A stretch of DNA of 64,000 nt from Hetaerina americana (lineage: Eukaryota > Arthropoda > Insecta > Odonata > Calopterygidae). The DNA lies in assembly GCA_022747635.1 (NCBI GenBank), contig JAKTNV010000024.1, positions 1,612,001 to 1,676,000 of the forward strand, written 5' to 3'. A model generated the notes under the pieces. It worked only from the letters and a program-made list of their open reading frames with translations, ran no database searches and was not told the DNA's origin. Shown piece by piece: positions 26,301-41,300 of the stretch (position 1 is the first letter of the stretch; the number at the start of each line of letters is the position of its first letter). The translations under genes and the position numbers were made by a program.

Positions 26301-29300
26301 CCCCTTTGTATAGGATATAAAGGGGACGATGTTGGTGGCATCCTCATGAATATGGGATATTTTTATAACTGAATATGATTCATGTATGCTAAGTAATTAT
26401 ATTTCGAAGTACATAAACTATTGGTTCATCACCTCTCCTAGTGACGAGCTGTATGAATTTTTTGAGAATGGGATAAACTTACCTCAGTTCCAGTGCATTT
26501 CATCTAAAAGTAATCGGAGTAATTATGGGATGGCCAGAAAAACAGTTTGTAGAAGAAAAAAAGGATGTATAATTTTCATTTAAATTCAAAAATGAGTCAC
26601 TAATCTAGCAATTTTTTGAATTGGTTACTTTCAAATTTTGTTTTCTGCAAAAAGGTGAAGAATTTTGTGTCACATCTGTGAACCATGAAGGGGCATTTGA
26701 GTGCTATTCAGGATGTGTTTTGGAAAAAACCTCTTTACCACTGCAGCAGTGCTCACGTGCTTTTCATAATCATTTGCTACAAAAATAGCCGTTTGATTTT
26801 TTTCATCATCATCATGAGCCATCAGTCAAAGGATTGAGTTTTAAAAGTTCTTCAAACTCTCCTGTTATCTGCTATTCTCTTCATATCCTCACAGCCTGTT
26901 GCTGAGGCATCTGCCATTGCTTGATTCTCATGGCTTGCTCATGTCTTCCTTTGTAATTATATACATCTATGTTTCCTTCATTTATGGTCTACAGTATGGG
27001 GGGACCCAAAAATAACAGGAATGTCGTTATAGATTCTTTAGTTCTTAATATATTTACATTCAATTTTGTTTACCTTCAAAGTATTCCCCATTAACCACAT
27101 TGCACTTCTCCAAATGATGCTTCCATTGTTCGAAACATTTCTGAAATTCATTTATCAGGATGTCCTTCAGACCTCCTAGCGATTTTTGTTTTACCTCCTC
27201 CACAGTGTCAAAACGCTTTCCTTTCATCTCCCTTTTGAGTCTGGGGTACAAAAAGAAGTCACAGGGAGCTAAATCTGGTGAGTAGGGGGGGGTGGGCAAT
27301 TGATGTCATGCCGTTTTCGTCAAAAACTGCATCACAGAGAGGGCGGTGTGAGCCGGCGAGGGACAAATTTGGCTGCAACCCTTTTCATATGCAAATCTTT
27401 AGATATAATCCTCTGAATTGCACTCCATGACACTCCAGACATCTCACAGAGTTGATCAATGGTTCTGCGATGGCCTTCATGAATGAGGGCATTGATTTTG
27501 TCGACATTTTCATCAGTTCTTGATGTTGAAGGGCAGCCTAAACGGGGTTGGTCTTCAATTGACATTCCACCATTTTTAAAACGTGTAAACCACTCGTAGA
27601 GTCTGGTTTTGCTTAGGTCAGCTTCCCCATGAGCAGTCTTACAATAGTTTCTGCAGCTGATTTCTCCAACAGGAAACAAAATTTCACTGCAATGCATTGC
27701 TCTCGATTATCTGCCATCACGGTTTTCGCCGAAATGAAAAAAGTTGTTTCATTGAAACAGCTCTCACGGACGGACTGATCCAGTCACAGCGACGTTGCTG
27801 CGCATACTGACGCAGGTGGCATGAGCCTGACGTATGACTGGCCGAAAAAAGGCATCCCCCACTCTTGCTCCTCACCGCAGCCCAATTCCCGTTACTTTTG
27901 GGTCCCCCCTCGTAAGTTATCATCTCTTGAAAGTTGGTTTCCCTCTTCTTCAGTGTGTCACCCTTAGGCCTCTCTCTTTATTTACTCTTCATTTTTTTTT
28001 CTTCTTCATCTGTTAATTGTTCCATTTTATTTTTTATCATTCACATCTCTCATCTTTTGAAAAGGAGACCTTTATATCAGTTTAATGAATCACATGCTTA
28101 TGTCTTTGCTGGTACTGCTTGCCATTAGTAGTTGTTTTATCTGATTGAAAGTCTTCTTCATCACTCCTTTTCTGCTTTTAATATTGCCATTGCATCTTTC
28201 TTTGCTAATGATCTTGCAGCCTAAATAACAAAGCTCTTATACTACTCCCAGCATGTGTCAATCATGCTGTTCATAGTTTTACCTGGAGATTATATTCACT
28301 TATTCTACTGCTGATCATTGCCTTATATTTGGTTCATCCTGAGAATGTACTTTTCCATCACTTTCCTCAATAGTGGCTAGTATTATTGCCAGATCCCTAG
28401 TTGGGCTTTCTTTATCGTAATATCTGTGAAGAGTCAAAGAGCGAAATAACTTCTGTTGTTCCTCCACTTCTGAATCCAAATGGCGCTCATTTAAATACTG
28501 TTCTGCTAGCTACTCATTGTTTCATATGAATGGAACTGAATGGAGTTTTTGCCTTAAATTTCTTGAAAAAAATTGTACATTTTTCCTGTTAAACATGAAT
28601 ATCACATGACCCCGTGCTTTAAGTTAATAATTTAATACTGTTTACTTATGCCATTTGCACTTCTGCCATGAGTTATTTTGTGGCATGTATTGGTTAATTT
28701 TATTTTTAATTTAGAAATAGATCAGTGTCAGAAGTAAAGTTCTTCGTTTCTGAGTAGATACTATTGTAAACTGTATATCTACATCCTACTCTGATAGCTA
28801 CCCTAGTGGTGGCTAGCATACCCTGAATGATAGGCTTCAAAAACATAAAAAGCTGTTGTGACATGGTTAACATTCATTTGAATATTTTTAATAAAGTTAA
28901 AAATTCCTATGTAGAACACCAAAACTTAATGAATCCAGATTATTTTGCTACAATGGGCAGGATTTTTATTTAGGTGAGTTGTTAAATTTTCAAAACTGTT
29001 TCTTTTCATCTTTCAGACTCAAGGCACTACAGATGATGTGGAGAAACCTAAAGAGTTAATGGGACCTCCTGCACCACTCCCACCACCCAGTAGCATGCAA
29101 ATACCAGTTACTGCTTTATCACGCCTTATGTTTGTTGTAGGACATGTAGCTTTCCGAGAGGTAAGTGTATTAATTTTGTTAATGTAGATAATTATAATTA
29201 GTAATAAATAATTTGAGCTTGATAGCCAATCTCAAAAGTGAACTTCAGAATAATTAATAAGTTTAAATGTACAGGGAAATTTCTCAATCTTTGTGTTCTT

Positions 29301-32300
29301 TACTCATGGTTTGAACGTGGAATTTCAGCCTCCCATTTCGTGCATTTGTATTAAGTGGACAGTTAATGAGCTGAAATTGAATTTTTAATGACAAATTGAA
29401 TCACTCATCAATGAACATGAATCCTACTCATTCATGCAAAATTTGCTTCCAAATTTTCTACCTTTGGATCAATATCAAATGAGTGGTGCATTGGATTATC
29501 TTTCTTGCTGTAAAATGCTCTAAAACAATAGTAGGTCATAAGGCCTTTAGGTGTTTTAAAATAGAGAGTTTCCGCTTCAGGCACTGCAAGTAGTTGGTGT
29601 CCCATTTTTGGGTGTTTTACGCACAAGGGTAGTTCGAAAAATTCTCAGAATGGAATAGAAATAAACAACTTACCTCAGTGAAGCTTTTTTATTTTTCAAT
29701 GTAGTCTCCCTGTACACTAAGGCATGTACTTATTCTATGGCAACGACAATTTTATGTGGCCGTGCATTTTCTTGATGAAATATCTTTCTTCCTTACCAAA
29801 CCTGGCCTAATTTTGTCTATCTTTTCCCATTGTTGATTCAGGAGGTTAGCATAGTATTTTCAAGTAATTGTTTGAACAGTGGGAAGATAATCTATCAGCA
29901 GAATCCCTTTCGCATCCCAGAAAACTGAAGCCATCACCTTTCTGGCCAACCGTATTGCCTTAGCTTTCTTTGGTGGAGGTTAATCAACATGTTTCCACTG
30001 CTTTAACAGCTGTTTTGTTTCTGGGTTATAATGTTGGACCCAAGTTTCATCTCTGGTCACAAGCCAGTGCAGAAAATCTAGTTGGTTGCTCTTAAAATTG
30101 GTCAAACATTGTTCGGAAATTTCCATTCTGATCCGCTGGTGATCCTTCATCAAGAGTCACGGCACCCATCTAGGAGATAATTTTCTCATATCCAATTTCA
30201 CTGTTAAAATGTGATACACCCATTCAGATGACAGCCCTACAGCTCCAAACTACCCTTTAAACTGTTTGAAAGGATTGTTCATTATTTGCTGTTCACTGTT
30301 GCTGAAAACTCTGAAGCATTATGTAAAACATAATGAGAATTCTTAGACTCAACTGGTAAAATGGTGGCTAGTTCTAAAAGTCATAGCATTTTATTTCTCT
30401 TACAATTCAGTTATAATGAGACCAAAATTGGTGATGATTAAACTAATTAGCCAACCAGGATGGTCAAATGAGATAACATGCTTGGGTACTATGCTAAAAG
30501 TTGGTGGAGGTTTGAGTCCCACTTTGGGCATTGGTGTTGTACCAACTCTGGTGGGTTGGGCTCTCAAAAACCTGATAACAAGCAATGGGAGGTTTATCAG
30601 GATCTCAAGGCGTGCAAAGCCTACTTGAAATGTCTGAGGAGCAGAACATATTTTTTATTTATTATTATTTTTTAAAAGTTTTAGCAGTTGAGCATTGCAA
30701 ACATTTAATGAGATACTTCAAACAAAAAATCTCTGTAATTTGTGTTGATAGCTGTCAAATTAAAAGTATCATTATTAATTATAAGGCTGTGCCAAAGAGG
30801 AACTGTAGACACACTATGTAGATTTTGGGTGAAGATAGAACCTTTGAAATATTTCAATCAACTTGATGAAAAACTATGTGTAATGTATTGTAATTCATTC
30901 CCTATTTTGACTGAACATGGGGTTATGTATACTAAGGAAATGGTATTAAACGGAACTTAACATGGTATAGAAAACGATTTTTCAAGCAAGTCCAACATGG
31001 TGTCTCTGTAGAAATGGTACTCAAACAATTTTTAATTTGTGGAAGTTTTGATAAAGTATGTTGTTAACCTTTCTGTTTCAAACAAGGTATGAAATAATGA
31101 CAATTCTCGTGTATGTATGTACGTAGGAGATCTTTTAGTAATTCAGTTGAAGGTTTTATGGCATCTCAAGGTTTATGATTTGTTGTAACAGGTCTTAATT
31201 ATTTTTCCAGTTTGTGTATTTAGATACCCAAGTATTTACTGAACTTAAACGTCGGAACAATGTTCGTGAAAAGTTACAAGAGAAGGACCAAGCTGGGAAA
31301 AAAGGAAAGCAAAAATCAAAGCGATCAGGAGGAAGTGCAAATATGTCTTCTAAAACACTTTCTGTCAGTGCCTCAGAAAAAAGCAGGGTAAGTGCTTTAA
31401 TGTTTTACTACTTGAATGCTACCTATCCAGTTAAATTAGTAACCATAATGTGGGGAGCGACAAATGAACAATGAGTATGTTTGCCAATACACAAGATTCT
31501 AGATTTTGCATTACAGTTTTCATGAATGACATGTGTTTTCTTATGTTTGCTTTGACTGGTGAATAATATTTAATCATTTAGACTATCTTTGCTGAGAAGA
31601 GGAAATCAGAATAATATTCCAGCCCTTCTCTGGCCCTTTCTTCTCCCATTTCACCCTTTGACTGGACTTTTTCTACCCCTACTAATATTATTTATTATCA
31701 CATGCAAGAGTGATTTTACAAAAAAAATCAGTAATAAATGAAAATCATTGTAAGATGTATGGTTGTATACTATGCCTTTTATGAAGTCCTAAGGTGACTT
31801 CTTAATTGGTTTCTATTATATGTTGTGTCAAATTCTATTTCTATTCATGGGGCATCACATTTATGTCCCATCCATTATCTACTCTCCTCCACCTTTTGGA
31901 CTCTTTTCCCTCCTGGTGGTATGAATTAAATGGGTAGTCCCATAGGCATCATTCAGAGAGAAATCTGTAGTTTAGGGCCCATTTTTACTTTCTGCTCCAC
32001 ATTTTTCTAACATTTTACTATTTTTCATTCCCTGTATTATAACATCCTTCCAACCTATGAAGAAATCCTTTGAAGCATGGAAACTTATTTAATGTTGTCA
32101 TCATCTAATTTAACGTTCGGATATCCTTATGACCCATCCAAAACCATCTAATGTACAGCTAAATCATTTATTTGATACTTAACCGTGACTTCTCAATCCT
32201 CTAATTTCTGATGTCATCAGACATCGGATGTCTTAAATTCGTCTCAAGTCTTCCTTCTGTTGGTTGCAATTTTAACAGTATTGTATTAAATCAGGTTAAA

Positions 32301-35300
32301 ATTTTGAAAGTAGGAAGAAGTTTTCAAGGTCCTTTCTTGTTTGTGTCTCAGGGTGGCACTACTGGTAAACTTCGACTGAATTTGAAGTGGATATTTCCTC
32401 CTGTAACATTATGCAGTCATTTGTGAAAAAATAATTGGAGAATGAAATGTTCTGACCGTGCCAAATTTATACTGCAATAATAGTATTGCTCTGATTTATT
32501 CCATTGTATGAAGTAGTGACAAATATCTATTTTCCTTTCGGCAATAATGACTGTTCTGATGCTTGGTTTTTTCGTAGCATGAAGTTAGTAAATCAGAAGA
32601 TGGAGAAGATGATGTAATTGGAGCTGTTGCAGATGATGCAGAAGCTGAATTTATTCGCAATGTTTGTGAGATGGAACTAGTGTCTGGAAATAATTTACTG
32701 GCTCTGTTGTGGTAAGTGTTGAATGAATGACTTTCTTTGCTCATTAGATTGTAGAAGTAAAACTATATCCATAGTAAACATGATGTTGATGACTGAATTG
32801 GTTAACCCTTGATACACCAAGGAAATAATCCTAGGATTTTGTGCAACTGGAATCCGTCATACCTATATGATGGTTTTACTTGCAGAACATGCTTTTCAAA
32901 TAAGTTAACCTATTCTGATCGTAGCTTCTTCCATATGCACCAAGGTCACATCAATATCCTAATTAAATATTTCCAGAACTTTGTCTCTCCAAAGTTTTGA
33001 AACTCCAATGCCCTCTGATATAAAATCTTCCTCATATTCCTAGTCATTCAAAAATACCGTGTATTCATGCCTTAAAACTCTTCATTGAAATGGTTCATTA
33101 AAAATATTGTGTACGAGGTCTGTTCAAAAATTATCGTGACTTTTCTGTTATTTCAAAAATTATTTATTTATTCATGAATATCTATTTTGTCCCCTTCAAA
33201 GTAATCCCCATTAGATATTATACACATCTGCCAACGTTTTTTTCAATTCTCGGAGTACTTCAGAAAATCATTTTTTGTGTATATATTCTTTACAGATTAA
33301 CTGATGATATTCTTTTTGTTTTTAGTCCAATGGTGGTTATGGTATGTGCTAAACCTAAAAAGTATCAAGACAGTTCTCTTCGTGTATCAGTGGTGCTAGC
33401 ATTGGCTAAGTACATGTGTGTGTCTTCTACGATTTGTCAAAAGTATATGCAGGTGAGTGTTTGATCCATAGCAATTTTTATTAGTTGAGGTTTTTAAGGA
33501 TGCTAAATATGTTAATACATCCACTTTTCATAATGTTACTTATTTTTGTGACTTCCATCAAAAGTTTTTATATGTCATGTGATTGTATTAGATAATTCCA
33601 ATGAATGTTGACCTTTAAAACTTTTGCTCTAAACTTACTTTGGCAGTTTTAACAGACTCATTTTTTAAAAATAATGGTGGGATAATTTGTTGTCTTTGTG
33701 AATATGTTTCTACAAATCAAGCCACTAACTCAGTATTTTTTTTCAATTGAAAGATATTTATTTGGATAAATCCTTATACACTGTGTTGTGTTATGTATAT
33801 TAAATTTGAAGAGAAATATCATATCTCTTTTATTAAATTGAGAGAATGCTTGACTTGGTGGAAGTTCTTCATTGCCAGAATCAAAGGGGCAGTCCCAATA
33901 GTTTCCCTTCCCCTTATTACTGCAAAGGTAAACATGATTTCAACCCATCATAAAATATAACTAGACAAAACTTTTTCAATTCAATTCTATCAATATTCTA
34001 TCAATAAAACTTTTTCAGTTTAAAAATTCATTTCATCAACCAAAGACCTGACTATACATGGAACCTCCCACTATCCTCCCTCTTTGCCAAAATGTTACTT
34101 GACCACTAATAAAGGAACCTCATAGATCTAATAATTACCTCTTACATTATTGATGTATGTGTGGTGTCCTTAGCCAATAGACTGGAAGCCACAAGCATTT
34201 GAAACCAATTTTACAATGTACCGTGAACTCTCAATAATCCGTGTGTCGATGATTCATTTTGGTAATTATCCATGCTATTCCTCTCTTCCCAGAACCTCAA
34301 ACTTTTAATAAATATTTAATCTTAAATATAGTAAATTGCTTTGAAATTTCAATATAACTTTAAAAATTACAAGTTTGAGGTACCTGGGTTTTAATTTTGC
34401 AAAATCAAAAGTTGTTAATAGAGTGAATGTTTTAATTTAAACATTTTTGTACAGTCTGTTCTCTCCCTCTATCCTGTACTGTACATAATTTGTATTCGAA
34501 AATAACAAGGGAAATTAAAAGATTTATTAACATTTTGAGTTGCCAGGGAGAGAATAGAATGGATAATTGAAGGTTTACTGCATTTATTAGGTATGGAAAA
34601 ATAAGTTACATAGAACCATTTACTCATTAATTATTTTCAGCTCATATGTGTATATTTTCATTGATAGATGTAATATTTGATGTGTTTTCTTCCTATGCCA
34701 ATGAAACAAACATCTGTCAGATATGTATATATTCAAGGAACAAAAATTGTCTGGAAATATCTCTGTGAGAATTTGCAGGAATTTTTTCTGGCTTGAGGTA
34801 TTTGCTTGTTAAAGGCAAAAGAGTTTCAGATTATCCCTTTGCAAATTATAACCCTACATTTTGTTTTAGATGAAAGAAGTATTTCTATGAATGTAATTTA
34901 TGATTTTGGATAAATTATTTAAAACATTCAAATGCATGCCTGTTGCTATTTCACTTGTGAGGCCCTTGAAGATTTTGGCTATTTTGTATCTCATAATGTT
35001 TTTGAAAATTTTCTTGCATTGATAGATCCAAAATGTCCGCCCCAAAAATTGTGAAGTGAAATTTAAAAATTTACCTTGTTAAAATTTAGAAAAGTTATTC
35101 AAAATCAGCCATTACATTTGAGAAAAGTATCTTTGGACCAAATGAAAGCTCTAATTATGGCAAAACGCATAGGTATGGACATGCCAATAGTAGTCTGGTA
35201 GAAGCAAGCAAAGGTTCAAAATGTTTTCAGGCCTTAAAAAAATTCTGTTCTTCTGTGAATGATAAAGGCTGACACTGGTAACATCAAGCCTCCTCCATCA

Positions 35301-38300
35301 TCCTAATAAAGAAGATTGCTGAAAACTATCAAAGTTATAGATTACTTAGAGACCCTTATTTTCAAATGGGATAGATGAATATTAGCCCAAACACCATGGA
35401 GAGAACTGCAGTTAACCCCTCAAGCCAGTACAGGTATTTAAATGCTTGGGCCCCACTCACGGTATTTAACTTTTCTAATATCTCTCCCGGTTGCAGCTCT
35501 GTTGAAAATAATTTATATCTTTTTAAATATTAATTCGAAAATTAAAAAAGAAATTTACCTTCTGTTAAATTGCTTATTCTTTTTTGTAAAAATTTTACTT
35601 AACGTGTTATTTTGTATTTTCACTTCTTTATTCACCTTTAAGTTTTGAACCTCCATTCTCAAAGTTCAGTTTTTTGTGATGTAATTTGAAACAATCCTCT
35701 AAAGACAAGGTGTGATAATAAAAAAGACCGGACCGATTTTATTTTGTACAAACCGTTCAACGGATTGAAACGACACAGTACACCATATAGCGACACATTT
35801 GATGGCTAAAATGAGAGGTGTTGTATTTGTTTACGTCGAGTCGTTACGCTGCAGCAGCGTACGCGCCGCAGTACGTGTCAACCTGTTCGTCGCTGCATGT
35901 AACGGCAGCAATGAAGGAGCGAGAGGAACAGCGTGTGTGCGTGAAATTTTGTTTGAAGCTTGGCAAAAGTGCTACGGAGACATTTGGAATGATTCAGCAA
36001 GCCTTTGTTAATGAAGCTATGAGTCAAAGCCAGTGTTTTGAGTGGAACAGTCATTTTAAATCAGGCAGAACCTTGGCAGATGAAGATTTGCGAACCGAAT
36101 GAAGTGCGGCCTTCCACTTTGACAGACCTCAATAATGTCAAATTGGTGAACGATTTGGTGCAGGCAAATCGCTGTTTAACAGTGAGGGAGATGACCGAGG
36201 AAGTGAACGTTAGTTTTGGATACTGTCAGACAATTTTGACAGACATTTTGGGCATGATGCACATCACATCAAAATTCGTCCCGCGGGTGTTGACTGATGA
36301 ACAGAGACAAAAACGTGTGGACATTTGTCAGGAACTCCTGGATCGAGCCAATGCCGACCCAGGGTGTCTTAAAACCATCGTAACCAGTGACAAAACCTGG
36401 ATTTTTGGTTATGATGTTGAGACAAAGGCCCAGTCTTCTCAGTGGAAAGGTCCTCATTCTGCGTGACCTAAGAAAGCTCGCATGTCCTGGTCCAGTGTGA
36501 AGATCATGCTGGTGTGTTGTTCCTTTGATTGGCAAGGGCTGATTCATTACAAATGTGTCCCTCAAGGTCAGACCGTCAACAAAGATTTCTACTTAAAGGT
36601 TATGAAGAGGCTGAGGGTGGCAGTAAGCCAAAAGAGGCCGGATATGTTGAGAAAAAATGCATGGTGTTTCCACCACGATAATGCGCCTGCTCACACAGCA
36701 CTGATCGTGGCAGAGTTTTTCGCCAGAACCGGAACTGCCGCGATCCTGCAGCCACCCTACTCTCCAGACGTGGCTTCATCAGACTTTTTTTGTTTCCAAA
36801 TTAAAAATCAACCTAGAAAGGGTGCCGATTAGACTCTATTGCAGACATTAAAAGTAATTGTACGGCAGATCTGAAAAGGATCCCCAAGGCGGCCTACCAG
36901 GCAGGGTTTGAGAGCTGGAAGAAACATTGGCAAAGGTGTGTTGTCAGCCAAGGCATGTACTTTGAGGGCAACAAAATTGATTAAGCTGTATCTGTCGAAT
37001 TAAACAAGTTATAAAATCAGTCCTGTCTTTTTTTGATCCTACCTTGTATAGGCCTGCATTGCAGTTGGGGCACCAGTACACAGTCCCTCTTACCTCGTGT
37101 GGAGCACACCTGACATCTTCTTTTAGGCTGGGACTTCTTCCCACTCGGCCGTATCTATTCAATAAAATGCCTCCCGACCGATCTTTCTCACTTGAACTTG
37201 CACTAATACATCCAATACTCACTTTTCTTTCTCCATCCTGGTGTTCAACTATATTAACTATATTATCTTCACTCAAAAAAAGCTTATCCCTCTTGGAATC
37301 CATTATGGGGGTTAAATACAAGGCTTTTTTACTTCTTTCTCAAGAAAGAAATCTAACAACTGAGACTATAGACACAACTGTTATGATGGAACAATAAGAA
37401 AAATGATACACGAATGGTTCCATAGAAACCAGATAGGGAGACCATATTAAGTAGTAAAGAGGAACAGAACCTGAGGACAAAGCGAAAATGCAAAGAACTC
37501 GCTCATCTCATAACGACAGACTTCATAGAGTTATCTTCCTTATAGAGTGCCGTTTCTTGTAGCCCAAATAGAACAATCAGGAAGACTTATTATCTAAGAG
37601 GCCTAGGGCAACCATATTAATTAAAAAACTGTGAATAAATTCAAAACCAAGGGAGCGGAGCGGGGCATGCGGTGCACATCGCACGTCGTCGATCCCTGGA
37701 TAAGGCGTGCTGGTTGCGACGTATCACGTACTGAGAACTGGGCTGAGGGGGTTAAGAAGATTAGTAATAGTTTTAGGGGAGGTGACGGATGGCTATGGTC
37801 ACTTGCACCATAGGGGATGGATGGGAAAGGAGGAAGGGTGAAGAGGAATCTGGCATCAGCATTAGCATACTCGTAATGAAAGGCACCTGCAGTTTAACGT
37901 CCTATTCGAAAAACAGCATACTCACTCAGTGCTCTCCACAAAGCACTTCAATTAGGGATCGGGATACCACCGAAAAATGTCTGCTGTCTCCAGGGTTCTT
38001 AGGGTACCCGTGGGGTCTTTATCCTTCCTTTATTTCAACAGCTAGAGACATAATTCTTCAACTTTTCCCTTTTTCTATACCTATTTTTTCCATTTAATTA
38101 ATACATGTACTTCTCCCATACTGGGCATTTATCATTGTAAAACAGTTTATCAGTTTCTCTATTAAATTAAAACATTTTGCATTTGTGTTTATTTCTTTGT
38201 ACATTTGATAATATAACTTTCCTTCCTTGCATATTTTTATCAGCTATTGGTAACTGTTATGGAGCGTAGCCCAGAGCCAGTGATCAGAGCCAACTGCATC

Positions 38301-41300
38301 ATAGCATTGGGTGATCTTTGCTATAGATTTCCAAATATAACCGAGCCATGGTCACCAAATTTGTATGGAAGGTATGAATTGTTAAGTTTTTATCTTTACT
38401 TCTGAATTAGCAAATTATATGTATTTTGCTCTTTCATGTACATATGCATGGGTGGAATTAGGCAATGCAGATGGAAAATTAAATTGATTAGAAGTTACCA
38501 TTACTTGTGATAGCAGCAATTGATTTGGCAGATTATGCATATAATTATCCAAAATTATTGGGCAAGTCGTAGGCATTACAAAGTTAGTGTATTCTTAAAA
38601 AAAAAATTCAATTTAGAAAGTCATTTTGGGGGATATTACTGTAAAATGTTTGTATGGAATATTTCTGTGAAGGGAATCAGGATCTCAAGACTAAAGAATT
38701 TGGTATTCTTTTCTCCAGAAGTTATTGTATTGGATAATTAAATAATTGTATGTATTTTTTACCTTAAATGTTCATCAGCCATTTTGTCCTATGACTTTGC
38801 TTGTGTTTAACAATTATGAAAATGGCAATGATGAAATTATTAACTTCATGCCCCATTGCCAGAAGGGGACACGAAGAAAGAAAGTAAAATCAATAGTATA
38901 GAAAAGAATAGAATTACTTTTTTTAGAGCAAGTACTTTTTACTTATTAGTGATGTTACCAATAAGTGACATGTGATAATCTTTTTAAGTGTATGACAAAG
39001 TTATTATTCTTTGTCAAATATAATTTTTCCTTCCATGCTGCTGAAATGCTGTAATGTAGTTATGTATTTTAGGCTTCGAGATATGTCGGATAAAGTTCGC
39101 CAGAATACATTAATGGTCCTCACTCATCTTATTATGAATGACATGGTAAAGGTGAAAGGTCAAATTTCAGACATGGCTCTTTGCATCCTGGATCCCAGTG
39201 AGAAAATAAGAGGTGAGAATAATATTTTTTAATATTTATTATTATAAGTACAATTGTATTGTCAAGTGCTAAGTAATTCTTGTTTTTTTCTTGATTATTC
39301 AATACCAATTCAGTACCAATAATGCCATTTTTTATTGCAATAAAAGACAAATGGCAATGGCTAAATATTAAGAAATTTAAGAGTTATCATCTAAAATTTA
39401 GATTAGACACAGAATTATATGTTTTGCCAGCAGGACTGTAAAATATATAGGTAATTGCTAATTATTTACTAAGGGTATTTCAAGGCTATATTGGATAGGA
39501 ATGTGGTATTGGAATATTCATGGTATTTTTCTTCTGTGTTATAGGTATTTCAAAGCTGTTTTTCCAAGAATTAGCGCAGAAAGGAAATGCTCTCTATAAT
39601 GTGATGACTGACATCATTTCACGTCTTTCAAATCCATCATTAGGTGTTCCCGAAAAATCATTTCAGACCATCTTAAGGTATGATTTCAGTATATTCCAAT
39701 TCATATTTATTGAATTTTGCTCATTAATTACTTGAAAATCTTTTGTTATATGCTTAGCATTACTGGCAATTGAATTGGCTGACATTTTGTGGTCTTATAA
39801 ATCTTGAATATGTAATTTTTTCGATTGATGCAGAAAATATTAGGTTTAAATTTTTTCCTCTGTAAACCAATGAATATTTTGCACAATACCTAAATGAACT
39901 TATTCTCATTTGACTGGTTCAAATATTCTGGGTGTTTTGAAAATCTTTTTCATGATAGAATAACCTGTGATGTTCATTATCCCGGATTGCTATCCAATAA
40001 GCTCAAATAATTGAGCTTGAGATATTAACAGTCTCCGTGGCATTACACAATCTCTGTAAAGCTCCCTCCTTCAAGTCCTAATCATTTCCGCCTGGATTTC
40101 TACCAATCCTCTCAAAGGTACATCAGGTTTCTGAGTAAAATGCTTTGATATTTTGCTGTTCTTAATTCCAAAACTTGGAAACAGGTTGAAGCAAGGAAAG
40201 TTTTGGAAAGGATCAAATATACAAATAAAATATGGTGAACAAGCTCAAACTCCTCAACTGTCGGTTCAGTCTTTTGGCTCCCGTCCCTTTGGCCCACCCC
40301 ACCAACCACACCCCCATATTTCACATTATATATTCTTTGGATGCCCCTATTCGTCCTCACTTCAACTTGTGTTGTCGTGACGATTCACCTTCAGTATGCC
40401 GAGGAGGGCTACTTAGTGGCCAAAATATGTGTATTCGTATTCACTTTTGTTATCCCTTTCCTTATTTACCATTTACCCTTTGACTTGTGGCATTAGCCAA
40501 ATAATCTCATTTGCATTTTGTTTTGAAATGTAAACTGTTTACGGCTATTGGAAATTTCATTTATTCAATACGTTTTGAGTAAGCAGAAATAAAATCTCTT
40601 GAGTAAAATTTTACAACTAAATTTTAAAATTTGGATAATTTTATTTTAGTCCACATAAAGATGGAATTTTGCAAAGGCTTCTTTATTCATTCTTCAAAGG
40701 CTTCATATTCATCTTTATGGTCATGTTATCAATCTCAAATTTAGTTGCTAATTACATGCAGAGTCTTTGGAATACTCAGAGGTTATTAATTTTTCTTCTT
40801 CTTATGTCTTAAATTAAATATTTATTTTTTGTTTTAAAACAAAGATGCATGCATGAAATGTATGTTTGCATTCAATAGAGAAACATTCAAGTTTGTTGAA
40901 ATTAATTGTTTTAGGCAGTATTAGAGTTTTTTCTGGTTACTTGAACTTCATATTAAATCAATTATAATGGTACTTCAACTTTCAAGTATAATGCATTCTT
41001 GTCTTTGGTTCATATCTTAAAACCCAATTTTCCAAATTATCTAATGGGAAATTCATTAAAATATTTTCATATTTAGAAATTTTGGAAACATTACAAAAAT
41101 GCATGTTTGCAATTGTAACATATTTTTATACATGAAATATTTGCTTTTAAATGTCAAATATAAAAACCATTTTCCAATTAATTTTTTTAATCAATGTTCT
41201 TATGGCTGGTTTTGTGGTTCAGTTTTTGTTTAGTTGTCATCATTTGGCTTTTTTGTCTCATAGGAATCAAAATAGCAAATATGCGAATCATAATAGCAAA

